The position numbers and the translations under genes are program-made. A stretch of 13,359 nucleotides of DNA, from assembly GCA_044375695.1 (NCBI GenBank), contig JBILMG010000024.1:1-13359 (forward strand), in the 5' to 3' direction. The stretch comes from DATDYW01 sp044375695. GTDB lineage: Bacteria > Patescibacteriota > Minisyncoccia > Phycocordibacterales > JAACPR01. Shown in pieces: positions 1 through 9,117 of the stretch. The notes under the pieces are model-generated. The model made no database searches. It saw only the letters and a list, made by a program, of their open reading frames with translations, and was not told where the DNA came from. Position 1 is the stretch's first letter, and every line of letters starts with the position of its first letter.

Positions 1-372
1 GTAGCTGTAGTCGTACGCGTAGTCGTAGTTGTACCCGTCGGCGTAGTCGTAGCTGTAGTCGTACGCGTAGTCGTAGTTGTACCCGTCGGCGTAGTCGTAA
101 CCGTAATCGTAGCCGTAGTCGTAGTTGTACCCGTCGGCGTAGTCGTAGCTGTAGTCGTACGCGTAGTCGTAGTTGTACCCGTCGGCGTAGTCGTAGCTGT
201 AGTCGTAGCCGTAGTCGTAGTTGTAGCTATCGGCGTAGTCGTAACCGTAATCGTAGCCGTAGTCGTAGTTGTACCCGTCGTAGTACGCCTCCGCGGGGGT
301 GGCGGCAGCGGCGAGCCACGCGACAGAGATCGCGGTGAGGGTCGTGGCGGCGAGGCGGAAGACGTTTTTCAT
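1..372 (-). CDS. Secreted tyrosine-rich 16-residue repeat protein (C-terminus beyond window)
   Basis: Open from an ATG at 372 to the window edge, 124 codons with no stop. Residues 1-29 form a typical signal peptide: basic start (MKNVFR), hydrophobic core and an AEA cleavage site, followed by YYDG. The rest is a 16-residue, 48-bp repeat of the form YNYDYxYDYxYDYADG with x = G, A or S. Five full copies and part of a sixth are visible. Tyr alternates with Asp, Asn, Gly, Ala or Ser, so about half the mature chain is Tyr and there is no Lys, Arg, Cys or Trp in it. I do not recognise a family. The composition suggests an exported, acidic, low-complexity surface or matrix protein. It lies directly downstream of a sortase gene, but any C-terminal sorting signal is outside the window. 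It has its own promoter at 409-437. No clear Shine-Dalgarno is seen; an 8-C run lies in the leader. Confidence 0.8.
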   Translation of the reverse strand, partial: MKNVFRLAATTLTAISVAWLAAAATPAEAYYDGYNYDYGYDYGYDYADSYNYDYGYDYSYDYADGYNYDYAYDYSYDYADGYNYDYGYDYGYDYADGYNYDYAYDYSYDYADGYNYDYAYDYSY

Positions 373-408
373 AAATAGACTTAGGGGGGGGTTTTACGTG
401 ACTTTTAC

Positions 409-437
409 AGTATACATCAACTAATCGTTGTAGTCAA
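409..437 (-). promoter_or_regulatory. Sigma70-type promoter of the Tyr-rich repeat gene
   Basis: On the minus strand, TTGACT (432-437) and TATACT (409-414) are separated by exactly 17 bp. The -35 lies inside the last codons of the sortase gene. The predicted start is near 402, giving a leader of about 30 nt that contains a run of eight C. Confidence 0.7.
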
Positions 438-1101
438 TATCTCCCGCGGCCCTGGCCTCGACGACGATTCGCTCTTCCTTGAGGCCGAAAGTGTTGCAGG
501 TAGAGAGCGTCAGGCGAGGCTCTGACCCAGAAAAAGACACGAGAACCTCGCTGTCCGGGGCAACGCGGACACTTTCCACTTCGTAAGCGGCTTCCCAGCC
601 CTCCCCAGAGAGGTAAATGAGGTCTCCGGGAACCAAATCCTCGAGGTTGTTAAAGGTTTTGTAGGCCTGGTTTTTGACGATAGCCCAGTTGCTGCTGTGG
701 CCGAAAATGAAGACGTTGCCACGCTCGACAACCCCCGAACCCGGGTAGTAGACAGCGCCCAGCGAGAGCAGACGATCCAAGGTTTCCACGTCGATTGACG
801 GGGGTACGTGAATCTCTGCCTCCACGCCAATTTTAGGGATAGAGACCAGAGACGGCACGGTGCTGGTCTCTGACCCCCGCGCGTCTACGGGAGCCTCTGG
901 GAGCTCGTAGGAGTCATCTTTAACCTCAGCGGCAGGCTCAGCCCGCATGGGGGTAAAAACGTTAAGGCTGGCCGGCAGGAAGCCCAAGACAGCCAGGACA
1001 AGGTAGGCCAGGCCGCAGAAGCCAACCCCCTGCAAAAATACGCGGAAAAGCTCCCGAGACGGGAGGTCGAAGATTGAGTTAGAGCGGCGGATGGGATGCA
1101 T
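421..1101 (-). CDS. Membrane-anchored sortase (cysteine transpeptidase)
   Basis: This 226-residue protein is a sortase, which cuts a sorting motif in exported proteins and joins them to a surface acceptor. A basic N-terminus precedes one membrane helix at about residues 22-43, then a linker of about 40 residues and the sortase barrel. The catalytic His is H135 in FGHSSNW, the Cys is C202 in TLSTC, and the Arg is probably R211 in KEERIVVEA, so the enzyme looks intact. The FGHSSNW and STCNTFG surroundings resemble sortases I associate with Parcubacteria; I cannot fix the class (D, E or F). An in-frame ATG exists at 1158, but a strong promoter lies between it and the ATG at 1101. I therefore choose 1101, where the mRNA would be almost leaderless. 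The next gene downstream encodes a secreted repeat protein, a possible substrate. Confidence 0.9.
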   Translation of the reverse strand: MHPIRRSNSIFDLPSRELFRVFLQGVGFCGLAYLVLAVLGFLPASLNVFTPMRAEPAAEVKDDSYELPEAPVDARGSETSTVPSLVSIPKIGVEAEIHVPPSIDVETLDRLLSLGAVYYPGSGVVERGNVFIFGHSSNWAIVKNQAYKTFNNLEDLVPGDLIYLSGEGWEAAYEVESVRVAPDSEVLVSFSGSEPRLTLSTCNTFGLKEERIVVEARAAGDIDYND

Positions 1102-1111
1102 TGGTGAACAA

Positions 1112-1139
1112 ATTATACCGCGGATACTAAATAAGTCAA
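1112..1139 (-). promoter_or_regulatory. Strong sigma70-type promoter of the sortase gene
   Basis: On the minus strand, TTGACT (1134-1139), a 16-bp spacer and a perfect TATAAT (1112-1117). Only 10 nt separate the -10 from the ATG at 1101, so the transcript should start within a few nucleotides of the start codon. This decides against the ATG at 1158, which lies upstream of the promoter. Confidence 0.75.
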
Positions 1140-1274
1140 TATTATGGGGAAATGTCAAATTTGGGCAGAGACGGGCGGGGAGGAGGGTTTGGCTACAGGT
1201 AAGTCCGGCGCCGGAAGTTAGAAAATCGAACGGGATCCAGCTTTTGAATTTACGCGCCTGTGGCTCTTCTGCTG
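1140..1274. other. Intergenic stretch, nothing recognised
   Basis: Between the sortase promoter and the tRNA-Tyr repeat element I see no convincing ORF, RNA or terminator. The full gene-free interval 1140-1474 is otherwise occupied by the repeat element and palindrome described separately. Confidence 0.5.
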
Positions 1275-1430
1275 GGATTCGGTCACGGGTTACTAAGCCG
1301 TTAGGAAACCTCTAATTTTCGAACGGTTTCCAAACGGCCAAGTACCCGCGACCCCGGCTCGCCGCTGCCCCCTTCGGACGGGGTCAGACCCTCCGGGTCG
1401 GCTCCGCCTTTCGAATCCTCCTCTGCGCAC
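1275..1430. repeat. tRNA-tail repeat element 1 (tRNA-Tyr copy)
   Basis: Plus-strand order: a degenerate antisense tRNA tail (GGGATTCG), then a long stem-loop at 1281-1353 opening with GGTCACGGGTTACTAAG and closing with AAGTACCCGCGACC. A GC-rich part follows (CCCCGGCTCGC to GGCTCCGCCT). The element ends in a sense copy of the tRNA-Tyr tail from the T-loop to the acceptor end (1410-1430). The stem pairs GCCGTT with AACGGC and GGAAACC with GGTTTCC around a loop containing AATTTTCG. This copy has no extra hairpin in its tRNA tail. It shares its framework with seven other copies, all on the 3' side of a tRNA. Confidence 0.75.
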
Positions 1431-1494
1431 AAAAACGAAACCGCCCCCTGTCGGGGGCGTTAGTTTCGTTTTTGTGCGCAGAGGAGGATTCGAA
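1410..1494. repeat. Long palindrome formed by the tRNA-Tyr 3' end and its inverted copy
   Basis: Arms 1410-1441 and 1463-1494 are perfect 32-nt inverted repeats. An inner hairpin (CGCCCCC, loop TGTC, GGGGGCG) fills the centre, with a 3-nt TTA bulge. The right arm contains the real tRNA-Tyr from its T-loop to the discriminator. It may end tRNA transcription, but the stem continues into the mature tRNA, which an ordinary terminator does not need. Confidence 0.85.
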
Positions 1495-1557
1495 CCTCCG
1501 AAGCCGTGAGGCGCCTGGTTTACAGCCAGGTGCGATTGACCACTCCGCCATCTGCGC
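1475..1557 (-). tRNA. tRNA-Tyr (anticodon GTA)
   Basis: An 83-nt class II tRNA. The acceptor stem is GCGCAGA with TCTGCGC and discriminator A. The anticodon stem CCTGG/CCAGG closes the loop CTGTAAA, giving anticodon GTA. The variable arm is long, as expected for bacterial tRNA-Tyr, and the T-arm is GGAGG TTCGAAT CCTCC. The 3' CCA is not encoded; the next bases are CAAAA. Immediately downstream the T-loop-to-acceptor part is repeated in inverted orientation. Confidence 0.95.
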
Positions 1558-1566
1558 AGCGGGAAG

Positions 1567-1575
1567 AATTTAGCA
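1567..1575 (-). promoter_or_regulatory. Extended -10 promoter of tRNA-Tyr
   Basis: On the minus strand TGC-TAAATT, an extended -10 box ending 9 nt before the tRNA 5' end. The same TGCTAAATT stands upstream of tRNA-Lys, and a related TGCTAGAAT upstream of tRNA-Cys. No clear -35 was found. Confidence 0.5.
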
Positions 1576-1593
1576 CAAGCCCGCGGGGCGACG

Positions 1594-4278
<2,685 letters not shown>

Positions 4279-4319
4279 GAACCTTGTAGTACATCAAAAA
4301 AGGCCGTATGTAAAGCAGA

Positions 4320-5102
4320 CTAGGCACCCTTCGCGAACGCGGCGGCGGCTTCGGCGGTGGCGAAAAATCCGGGCGCGGCGGCGTTTACCGCGCGCAAGCC
4401 AACTACCTCGCCGCGAATATTGGCGAGCGGCGTGCCGGGAAGAATTTCGGCGCCGGAGAGCGAGGCCTCGATGGCGGTTACCGGCGAGGCAGCGTCGGCG
4501 CGCGAGAGGCTAACCAGGGCGCCGGTGGCGACAGCCGGGGAAACTTTGCCGGCTACGGCGATGAGCGACTGCGCTAGCTTGAGGGAGCTGGCCGAGCCAA
4601 TCGTGGCCGGGGAAAAGGCCGGGGTCTCCGCGGGAACCGTGAGCAGCGCAAAGCCGCCGTTCTCGCGGGTGACCCGGGCAACCGCGCGGACGCCGTTAAC
4701 CTCGACGTCGTACTCCCCGTCGAGCGCCAGCATCTCGGAATCGGAGACAATCTCGTTTTGGCCGACAACCAGGCCGAGGCAGGCAAATTCGGCGGTGCCC
4801 TTAACGAAGATGCGGGCGACGCTCTTGCCGACGGAATCGGCGGCGCCAATCAGGAGGTCTTCCTCTTTGACGACCACCGTGACGACTTCTTTTTCGACCG
4901 GCTTGTCCTCGTCGGGCTTCTCCTCGGGAACCACGCGCTCAACGGTGCGCTCGACGACGCGATTGACCACCTGCTGCACCGGCGCCGGCGCCGCCTCGAT
5001 GAGCGAGACGGTGGTGATGCCGGTCGCCACAGAGGTAATGAAGCTCACGAAAACCGCGAGGAGCACTAGCTGCTGAGCCTTGAGGTCGCCTAGGTTTCCC
5101 AT
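4320..5102 (-). CDS. Membrane-anchored trypsin/HtrA-like pseudoprotease
   Basis: 260 residues: a short cytosolic start, one membrane helix (about 10-36), a Val/Glu/Lys-rich extended linker (about 44-80), and a beta-rich domain (about 87-240). The domain follows the order of an HtrA/trypsin-like fold: SVARIFVKG, then a CLGLVVGQNEIVSDSE segment where HtrA proteins have G-G-x-V-T-N-x-H-V, then GGFALLTV where they have D-x-A-L-L, and finally ILPGTPLANIRGEVVGL where they have P-G-N-S-G-G-P. None of the catalytic His, Asp and Ser is present, so proteolysis is unlikely and a structural or binding role is more probable. No PDZ domain is seen. It begins 8 nt after the desulfurase stop with a G-rich ribosome site (GGGGGG), so the two are probably co-transcribed. 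The fold assignment is by pattern and is moderately sure. Confidence 0.6.
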   Translation of the reverse strand: MGNLGDLKAQQLVLLAVFVSFITSVATGITTVSLIEAAPAPVQQVVNRVVERTVERVVPEEKPDEDKPVEKEVVTVVVKEEDLLIGAADSVGKSVARIFVKGTAEFACLGLVVGQNEIVSDSEMLALDGEYDVEVNGVRAVARVTRENGGFALLTVPAETPAFSPATIGSASSLKLAQSLIAVAGKVSPAVATGALVSLSRADAASPVTAIEASLSGAEILPGTPLANIRGEVVGLRAVNAAAPGFFATAEAAAAFAKGA

Positions 5103-5110
5103 TTACCCCC

Positions 5111-6322
5111 CTACTCTACCACCGGCCCCGGGCTGGGGAGAACCGCCAGAGCAGCCGCGCGAGAGAAGGCTTCGGCGAGCCAGCTGACGCGCGAGGCGCC
5201 GGTCTCGCCGGAAAAAGAAAGCCTCACCGAAGACGGGGCGCAGGCGGGGTTCGGGTACCCGGCGGACAGGCGTTCGCCCGCCGCCGCGCGGCACGCGGCC
5301 GAAGGCGAAACGGAAACGCCGAGCTCGTCGAGGACGGCGCAGGCGTAGGCGCCGTCTCGCCCGGGAAGGCAGACGGATAGGAAGTGCGGCGCGGAATCTT
5401 TGGCCGCAACGTTCCTGGCGGCATCGGGCACGGCCCGACAAATCGCCGCCCAGGCGGCTTCCGCGGATGAAGACGCCCGATTCGAGAAAGCTTCCGACGC
5501 GCGCCCAGCCTCGATGAGCGCGGCGGCGAAGCCGGCGGCAGCGGGCACGTTCTCGGTCCCGGCGCGTCGGCCACCCTCCTGCCGGCCCCCATAGGAAATA
5601 GGCAGAACCTCTCCGCGGGCGACGAGGCACCCCGAACCTTTTGGCCCGCCAAATTTAGCGCCGTCGAGCGCCAGAAAATCTGCGCCGAGACGGGACGGCG
5701 AAACATTCTCGAAGACGGCAGCCTGAGCCGCGTCGACGACCAGTGCCGCGCGGCCACCGACAGCGGCAGCCGCGCGGCGCGCCGATTCGCCGATAGCTCG
5801 AGTGTCGGAAATGGCGCCGGTCTCGCCGGCCACCCGCGGCACAAAAATAAGGGATAGCCCCTCACCCACCGAGGAGGCGACCGCCTCGGGGGTAATCCTG
5901 CCGCGCGGATCTACCGGCACCTCGAGGAGAGCCGCGCCTTCGTCGCGGGCAGCCTCGGCGGCGCGACGGGCAGACGGGTGCGCCGAAGCGGCCACGATAA
6001 TCGTCACCGGGCGACCTTCGGCGATCATCGCGCGCGCGACACCCAGAACAGCCAGGTTCACCGCCTCGGTGCCGCCGGAGCAGAAGATGACCTCACCCTC
6101 GCGCGCGCCGAGGGTTCGGGCGACAGACCGACGAGACGCTTCGAGCGAAAGTTTGGCCTCGCGCCCTTCGGCGTGCGGCGAAGACGGGTTGCCCCAGAGG
6201 CGCTCGGCGGCGCGGCGGGCGTGGCGCGAGGTAGCGCTTTCGGGAAGGCCCGACGCGGCGTCCAGAAAAAGTCGGCCGCGGAGGCGGCGGCGGAACCTCT
6301 GGAAAAGTTGGTTGAGGGTCAC
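5111..6322 (-). CDS. Cysteine desulfurase (NifS/IscS family, class V aminotransferase fold)
   Basis: 403 residues, starting at GTG (6322). The family takes sulfur from L-cysteine onto an enzyme Cys with PLP, releasing alanine. FLDAASGLP (19-27) matches the usual N-terminal YLDNAATTP. Also seen are NPSSPH (45-50), SGGTEAVNLAVLG (82-94), the PLP-stacking H115, VVDAAQ with D197 and Q200, the PLP-binding K223 in DGAKFGGPKG, GGRQEGGRRAGTEN (245-258) and the catalytic C344 in SPSAACRA. The residue before the PLP lysine is Ala instead of the common His. No IscU, SufE or TusA-like partner is in the window; tRNA thiolation is a plausible use in a reduced genome, but that is inference. About 17 basic residues precede the conserved start. 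It is the first gene of the minus-strand cluster and divergent from the DUF4446 gene. Confidence 0.9.
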   Translation of the reverse strand: MTLNQLFQRFRRRLRGRLFLDAASGLPESATSRHARRAAERLWGNPSSPHAEGREAKLSLEASRRSVARTLGAREGEVIFCSGGTEAVNLAVLGVARAMIAEGRPVTIIVAASAHPSARRAAEAARDEGAALLEVPVDPRGRITPEAVASSVGEGLSLIFVPRVAGETGAISDTRAIGESARRAAAAVGGRAALVVDAAQAAVFENVSPSRLGADFLALDGAKFGGPKGSGCLVARGEVLPISYGGRQEGGRRAGTENVPAAAGFAAALIEAGRASEAFSNRASSSAEAAWAAICRAVPDAARNVAAKDSAPHFLSVCLPGRDGAYACAVLDELGVSVSPSAACRAAAGERLSAGYPNPACAPSSVRLSFSGETGASRVSWLAEAFSRAAALAVLPSPGPVVE

Positions 6323-6340
6323 GGTCCTACAGGTTAGACT
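6312..6340 (+). promoter_or_regulatory. Promoter of the DUF4446-infB-rbfA cluster
   Basis: TTGAGG (6312-6317), exactly 17 bp, then TAGACT (6335-6340). The -10 ends 10 nt before the ATG at 6351, so the leader would be only a few nucleotides. The -35 overlaps the first codons of the divergent desulfurase gene, whose GTG is 28 bp from this ATG. Confidence 0.55.
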
Positions 6341-6350
6341 TCCGCCCGCA

Positions 6351-6830
6351 ATGACGCCAGCCCTATCCAGCTACGCCCCCTACATCATCGCCGCGCTCGG
6401 CGCCGCGTGCGTCGGCCTCGCGGCCTGGCTTTTTTCCATAAACTCTCGTCTCGCCCGCCTCACCCGCGGCGGACGCGCCGGCAGCCTCGACGAGGCGGTG
6501 CGGCAGATTGACGCGGACATCGCCGCCCTCAAGGATTTCGCGCGCCGCGCCGACCAGGGCCTCAAGCTCGCCGATCGCCGCCTGCGCGGCACCATCCGGG
6601 GAGTGCACGCGCGCACCTTCGCCGCGTTCCAGGGCCTCGAGTCCGGTGGGCAGAGCGGGGCGGTCGCCCTGGTCTCGGAGGAAGGCAACGGCGTCATCGT
6701 CTCGACGCTGCACTCGCGCGACCGGGTGAACGTTTTCACCAAGCCGGTCGAGGGCGGCCGCTGCCCATTGCCCCTGTCCGACGAGGAGCAGGACGCTTTG
6801 ACAAAAGCCTGCGAATCCTGCAGATTTTAG
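6351..6830 (+). CDS. DUF4446 family membrane protein
   Basis: 159 residues from the ATG at 6351. A longer open frame exists upstream, but it runs antisense to the desulfurase and before the promoter. One membrane helix (about 9-30) is followed by a basic, helical, probably coiled-coil region (about 45-90). The conserved C-terminal DUF4446 core follows: GAVALVSEEGNGVIVSTLHSR (103-123), then VNVFTKPVEGGRCPLPLSDEE (126-146). The DUF4446 assignment comes from the pattern of a variable, self-describing strand (ALLDxxGNGVVIxSLHSR), then KPV, a G turn and PLSxEE. Function is unknown in all members. It comes first in a plus-strand run with infB and rbfA, but an 84-bp gap with a hairpin separates it from infB. 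The last residues, CESCRF, hold two Cys that might bind metal or form a disulfide. Confidence 0.8.
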   Translation: MTPALSSYAPYIIAALGAACVGLAAWLFSINSRLARLTRGGRAGSLDEAVRQIDADIAALKDFARRADQGLKLADRRLRGTIRGVHARTFAAFQGLESGGQSGAVALVSEEGNGVIVSTLHSRDRVNVFTKPVEGGRCPLPLSDEEQDALTKACESCRF

Positions 6831-6857
6831 CGGTCTCCGGCGCGTCGACCGTTCCCG

Positions 6858-6877
6858 GACGTCGCGTTCGCGACGTC
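6858..6877. other. Perfect 8-bp stem-loop between the DUF4446 gene and infB
   Basis: GACGTCGC, loop GTTC, GCGACGTC. No T-run follows, so an intrinsic terminator is doubtful. It could be an attenuating or processing hairpin or a dyad operator ahead of infB. Confidence 0.4.
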
Positions 6878-6914
6878 TAGACGTTTGCCCGCCACAAAAC
6901 CTAACGAAACCACG

Positions 6915-8390
6915 ATGAACGACAGCCAGAAACAGCCCCGCCCGCCAGTCGTCGTCGTGATGGGCCACATCGACCACGGCAAGTCGACCCTCCTCGACTT
7001 CATTCGTCGCAGCAACGTCGTCGCCCGTGAAGCCGGCGGCATCACGCAGAAAATTGGCGCCTACGAGGTTGCCCGCGGCGACCGAAAAATTACCTTCCTC
7101 GACACCCCGGGGCACGCGGCGTTCAAGTCGGTGCGCGCCCGCGGCGCATCGGCGGCTGACGTCGCCATCCTCCTCGTCTCCGCCGAAGACGGCGTGAAGC
7201 CGCAGACCATCGAGGCGCTCGAGGCCATCAAGCGTGCCGGCCTGCCGTTCGTCGTGGCGATCAACAAGATCGACTCCCCGAAGGCCGATGCGCAGCGCAC
7301 CAAGCAGACGCTGGCCGACGCCGAGGTCTTCGTTGAAGGCTACGGCGGCGACGTCGCGGTTGCGGAAATTTCCGCCAAAACTGGCCAGGGGCTAGATGAG
7401 CTGCTCGACCTGGTGCTCCTCACCGCAGACCTATGCGACCTCAATGGTGACCCGAAGGCGCCGGCCAACGGCTTCGTCATCGAGGCGTCCAAGGACAAGC
7501 AGCGCGGCGTAGCGGCAACCCTCATCCTCAAGAACGGTTCCCTCGTGAAGGGCAAGTTCGTGGCGTCTGCTGGAGCCTGGGCGCCGCTGCGACGCATCGA
7601 CAGCGCCGAGGGCAAAATGCTCGACGTGGCTTTCCCCTCTCAGCCGATTCAGATTATCGGCTGGAGCGACGTGCCGGACGGTGGCTCGGAGTTCGTCGGC
7701 TGCCAGACCCGCGACGAGGCCGAAGCGAAGGCGATCGAGATGGCCGCAACGGAACAGGCCGTCGCCGCCGTTGAGTCTCAGGGCGGTTTCCTCTTGCCGG
7801 TCGTGGTGAAGGCGGACTTCCTCGGCAGCACCGACGCCATTGCCCTCGAGGTCGGAAAACTCGTCACCGACCGCGTGCGCCCGATCATCGTGGCCCGCGA
7901 CCAGGGAGACATCTCCGAGGCCGACGTGAAGCGCGCCGCGGCTACCCCGGGCGCCGTAGTCGTCGGCTTCAACGTGAAGGTAGATCGCCAGGCGACCGCG
8001 CTCGCGGAGCGCGACCACGTGGCGGTTTCGACCTTCAGCGTCATTTACGATCTGGTCGATTACCTCGCGGCCCTCGCCAAGGAGCGCACCCCGCGCGAGC
8101 GCGTCGAGACGGTGAAGGCGGAATTCTCTGTCATTCGCGTCTTCAATATCGACAAGGGGCTGCAGGTCATCGGCGGGCGCGTCCTCTCGGGCGAGCTGTG
8201 CGTCGGCTCGGGCGTGAAGCTCATCCGCCGCGGCGAAGAGATTGGCAAGGGTACCGTGAAGGGGCTGCAGCAGCAGAAGCTCGCGGCCACCTGCGTGAAA
8301 GAAGGCAACGAGTGCGGCGCGGCCATCGAATGCCGGCTAGACGTCGCCGAAGGTGACCGCCTGGTCGCCTGGTCCGTCGAGGAACGCTAA
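6915..8390 (+). CDS. infB: Translation initiation factor IF-2, short form
   Basis: 491 residues from the ATG at 6915; a TTG at 6885 is possible but has no support. IF-2 is the GTPase that brings initiator tRNA to the 30S subunit and promotes 50S joining. G motifs are complete: GHIDHGKS (17-24), GGITQ (41-45), DTPGH (63-67), NKID (117-120) and SAKTG (153-157). Domain II, the IF-2 core domain (VVVKADFLGSTDAI) and the C-terminal fMet-tRNA-binding domain (IRVFNIDKGLQVIGGRVLSG to NECGAAIECRLD) follow in order. The long N-terminal region of E. coli IF-2 (890 residues) is absent, as in many reduced bacteria. G1 reads HID and ends in Ser where HVD and Thr are usual. Four nucleotides separate its TAA from rbfA, as in the widespread infB-rbfA pair. 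No Shine-Dalgarno is visible. Confidence 0.97.
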   Translation: MNDSQKQPRPPVVVVMGHIDHGKSTLLDFIRRSNVVAREAGGITQKIGAYEVARGDRKITFLDTPGHAAFKSVRARGASAADVAILLVSAEDGVKPQTIEALEAIKRAGLPFVVAINKIDSPKADAQRTKQTLADAEVFVEGYGGDVAVAEISAKTGQGLDELLDLVLLTADLCDLNGDPKAPANGFVIEASKDKQRGVAATLILKNGSLVKGKFVASAGAWAPLRRIDSAEGKMLDVAFPSQPIQIIGWSDVPDGGSEFVGCQTRDEAEAKAIEMAATEQAVAAVESQGGFLLPVVVKADFLGSTDAIALEVGKLVTDRVRPIIVARDQGDISEADVKRAAATPGAVVVGFNVKVDRQATALAERDHVAVSTFSVIYDLVDYLAALAKERTPRERVETVKAEFSVIRVFNIDKGLQVIGGRVLSGELCVGSGVKLIRRGEEIGKGTVKGLQQQKLAATCVKEGNECGAAIECRLDVAEGDRLVAWSVEER

Positions 8391-8394
8391 ACCC

Positions 8395-8730
8395 ATGAGG
8401 CTCCCAACCGCCATTGCCGTCCAGCGCGACCAGCGCATCGAAGAGGAGATCGCCCGCGCCGCCGGCGAGTGGATCGCGCGCGAGTCGAACCGCACCTCCC
8501 TCGTGACCGTTACCCGCGTCCACCTATCCGAAGACGGCAACCGCGCCACGATCATGATTTCGGTGCTCCCGGAGAACCAGGAGAAAGCTGCCCGCGATTT
8601 CATTTCCCGTAACCTCGGCGAGGTGCGCCGCCACCTGGGCAAGTCTTCTAAAATTGGACGCCTGCCGACGCTGTTCGTAGAGATCGACAAAGGCGAGAAG
8701 AATCGAGCCGCGGTAGAGGCGATTGTTTAG
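8395..8730 (+). CDS. rbfA: Ribosome-binding factor A
   Basis: 111 residues from the ATG at 8395. RbfA is a single KH-like-domain protein that binds immature 30S subunits and helps mature the 5' end of 16S rRNA. Family traits visible are the N-terminal helix QRDQRIEEEIARAAGEWIARE, the strand SLVTVTRVHLSEDGNRATIMISV (about 36-58), the helix ENQEKAARDFISRNLGEVRRHLGKSSKIGRLPTLFVEID, and a short acidic/basic tail. Length fits the family (about 100-130). It follows infB by 4 nt, so the two are translated from one message. An in-frame ATG 14 codons upstream (8353) overlaps infB and lacks conservation. A long hairpin at 8748-8783 closes the cluster. Confidence 0.92.
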   Translation: MRLPTAIAVQRDQRIEEEIARAAGEWIARESNRTSLVTVTRVHLSEDGNRATIMISVLPENQEKAARDFISRNLGEVRRHLGKSSKIGRLPTLFVEIDKGEKNRAAVEAIV

Positions 8731-8747
8731 GGGCGTCAGTCTCGCCG

Positions 8748-8783
8748 CAACAGAACCGACCCCAAATGGGGTCGGTTCTGTTG
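8748..8783. terminator. Long perfect hairpin after rbfA
   Basis: A 16-bp perfect stem (CAACAGAACCGACCCC with its complement) around the loop AAAT, 17 nt after the rbfA stop. No T-run follows on either strand, so a factor-independent terminator is likely only because of position and strength. It may serve both rbfA and read-through from tRNA-Cys on the other strand. Confidence 0.5.
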
Positions 8784-8790
8784 CCAAAGA

Positions 8791-8927
8791 GCGTAGATGG
8801 GAATCGGCCACAAGTTTCCTCGCGCCGTCGCGCTCGGAACTCGCGACCCCGGCTCGCGACTCGCCGAAACGGCTCGTAACGCTCCGCCTTTCGATTCCCA
8901 CCGCATCGTGAAGCAGTTCACGATGCT
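8791..8927. repeat. tRNA-tail repeat element 2 (tRNA-Cys copy, type B)
   Basis: The left end GCGTAGATGGGAATCG (8791-8806) is identical to 16 nt of the antisense tRNA-Cys tail. The core starts GGCCACAAGTTTCC, reaches CGCGACCCCGGCTCGCG and then CGTAACGCTCCGCC. The right end is the sense tRNA-Cys tail TTCGATTCCCA (8890-8900), using the TTCGATT T-loop of tRNA-Cys. A 27-nt insert with a perfect hairpin (GCATCGTGAA, loop GCAG, TTCACGATGC) follows before the acceptor part resumes at 8928. The core differs from type A copies in its stem but shares the CGCGACCCCGGCTCGC framework. Confidence 0.75.
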
Positions 8928-8989
8928 TCTACGCCTCAAAATTTTAAAAACACCCCGCGCGGGGTGTTTTTAAAATTTTGAGGCGTAGA
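8928..8989. repeat. 62-bp perfect palindrome at the tRNA-Cys 3' end
   Basis: 8928-8958 is the exact reverse complement of 8959-8989, with CCCCGCGCGGGG in the centre and AT-rich outer runs (AAAATTTTAAAAA). The right arm includes the tRNA-Cys acceptor 3' strand. With T-runs on both strands it could stop transcription both ways. Confidence 0.85.
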
Positions 8990-9053
8990 TGGGAATCGAA
9001 CCCATGCGATAACGGTTTTGCAGACCGTCGCGTTACCACTTCGCCACTACGCC
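8981..9053 (-). tRNA. tRNA-Cys (anticodon GCA)
   Basis: 73 nt. Acceptor stem GGCGTAG with CTACGCC; anticodon stem ACGGT/ACCGT with loop CTGCAAA, giving GCA; T-arm ATGGG TTCGATT CCCAT. The discriminator is U73, the hallmark of tRNA-Cys. CCA is not encoded (next bases CAAAA). Confidence 0.95.
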
Positions 9054-9063
9054 GACGGGCGGG

Positions 9064-9072
9064 ATTCTAGCA
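9064..9072 (-). promoter_or_regulatory. Extended -10 promoter of tRNA-Cys
   Basis: Minus strand TGC-TAGAAT, 10 nt before the tRNA 5' end; no good -35 at 16-18 bp. Confidence 0.5.
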
Positions 9073-9117
9073 GAAATAGAGGCGGAGAGCAGGGGTAATT
9101 AGAGCCGGCAAACGTGG

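Noticed and set aside
1102..1158. Sortase start at the upstream ATG (1158)
   Set aside because: A near-consensus promoter lies at 1112-1139, inside this extension, and the basic-plus-helix N-terminus begins at 1101.
5802..6350. A 342-residue plus-strand frame extending the DUF4446 gene upstream
   Set aside because: It is antisense to the conserved desulfurase sequence and starts before the promoter; the family fits the ATG at 6351.
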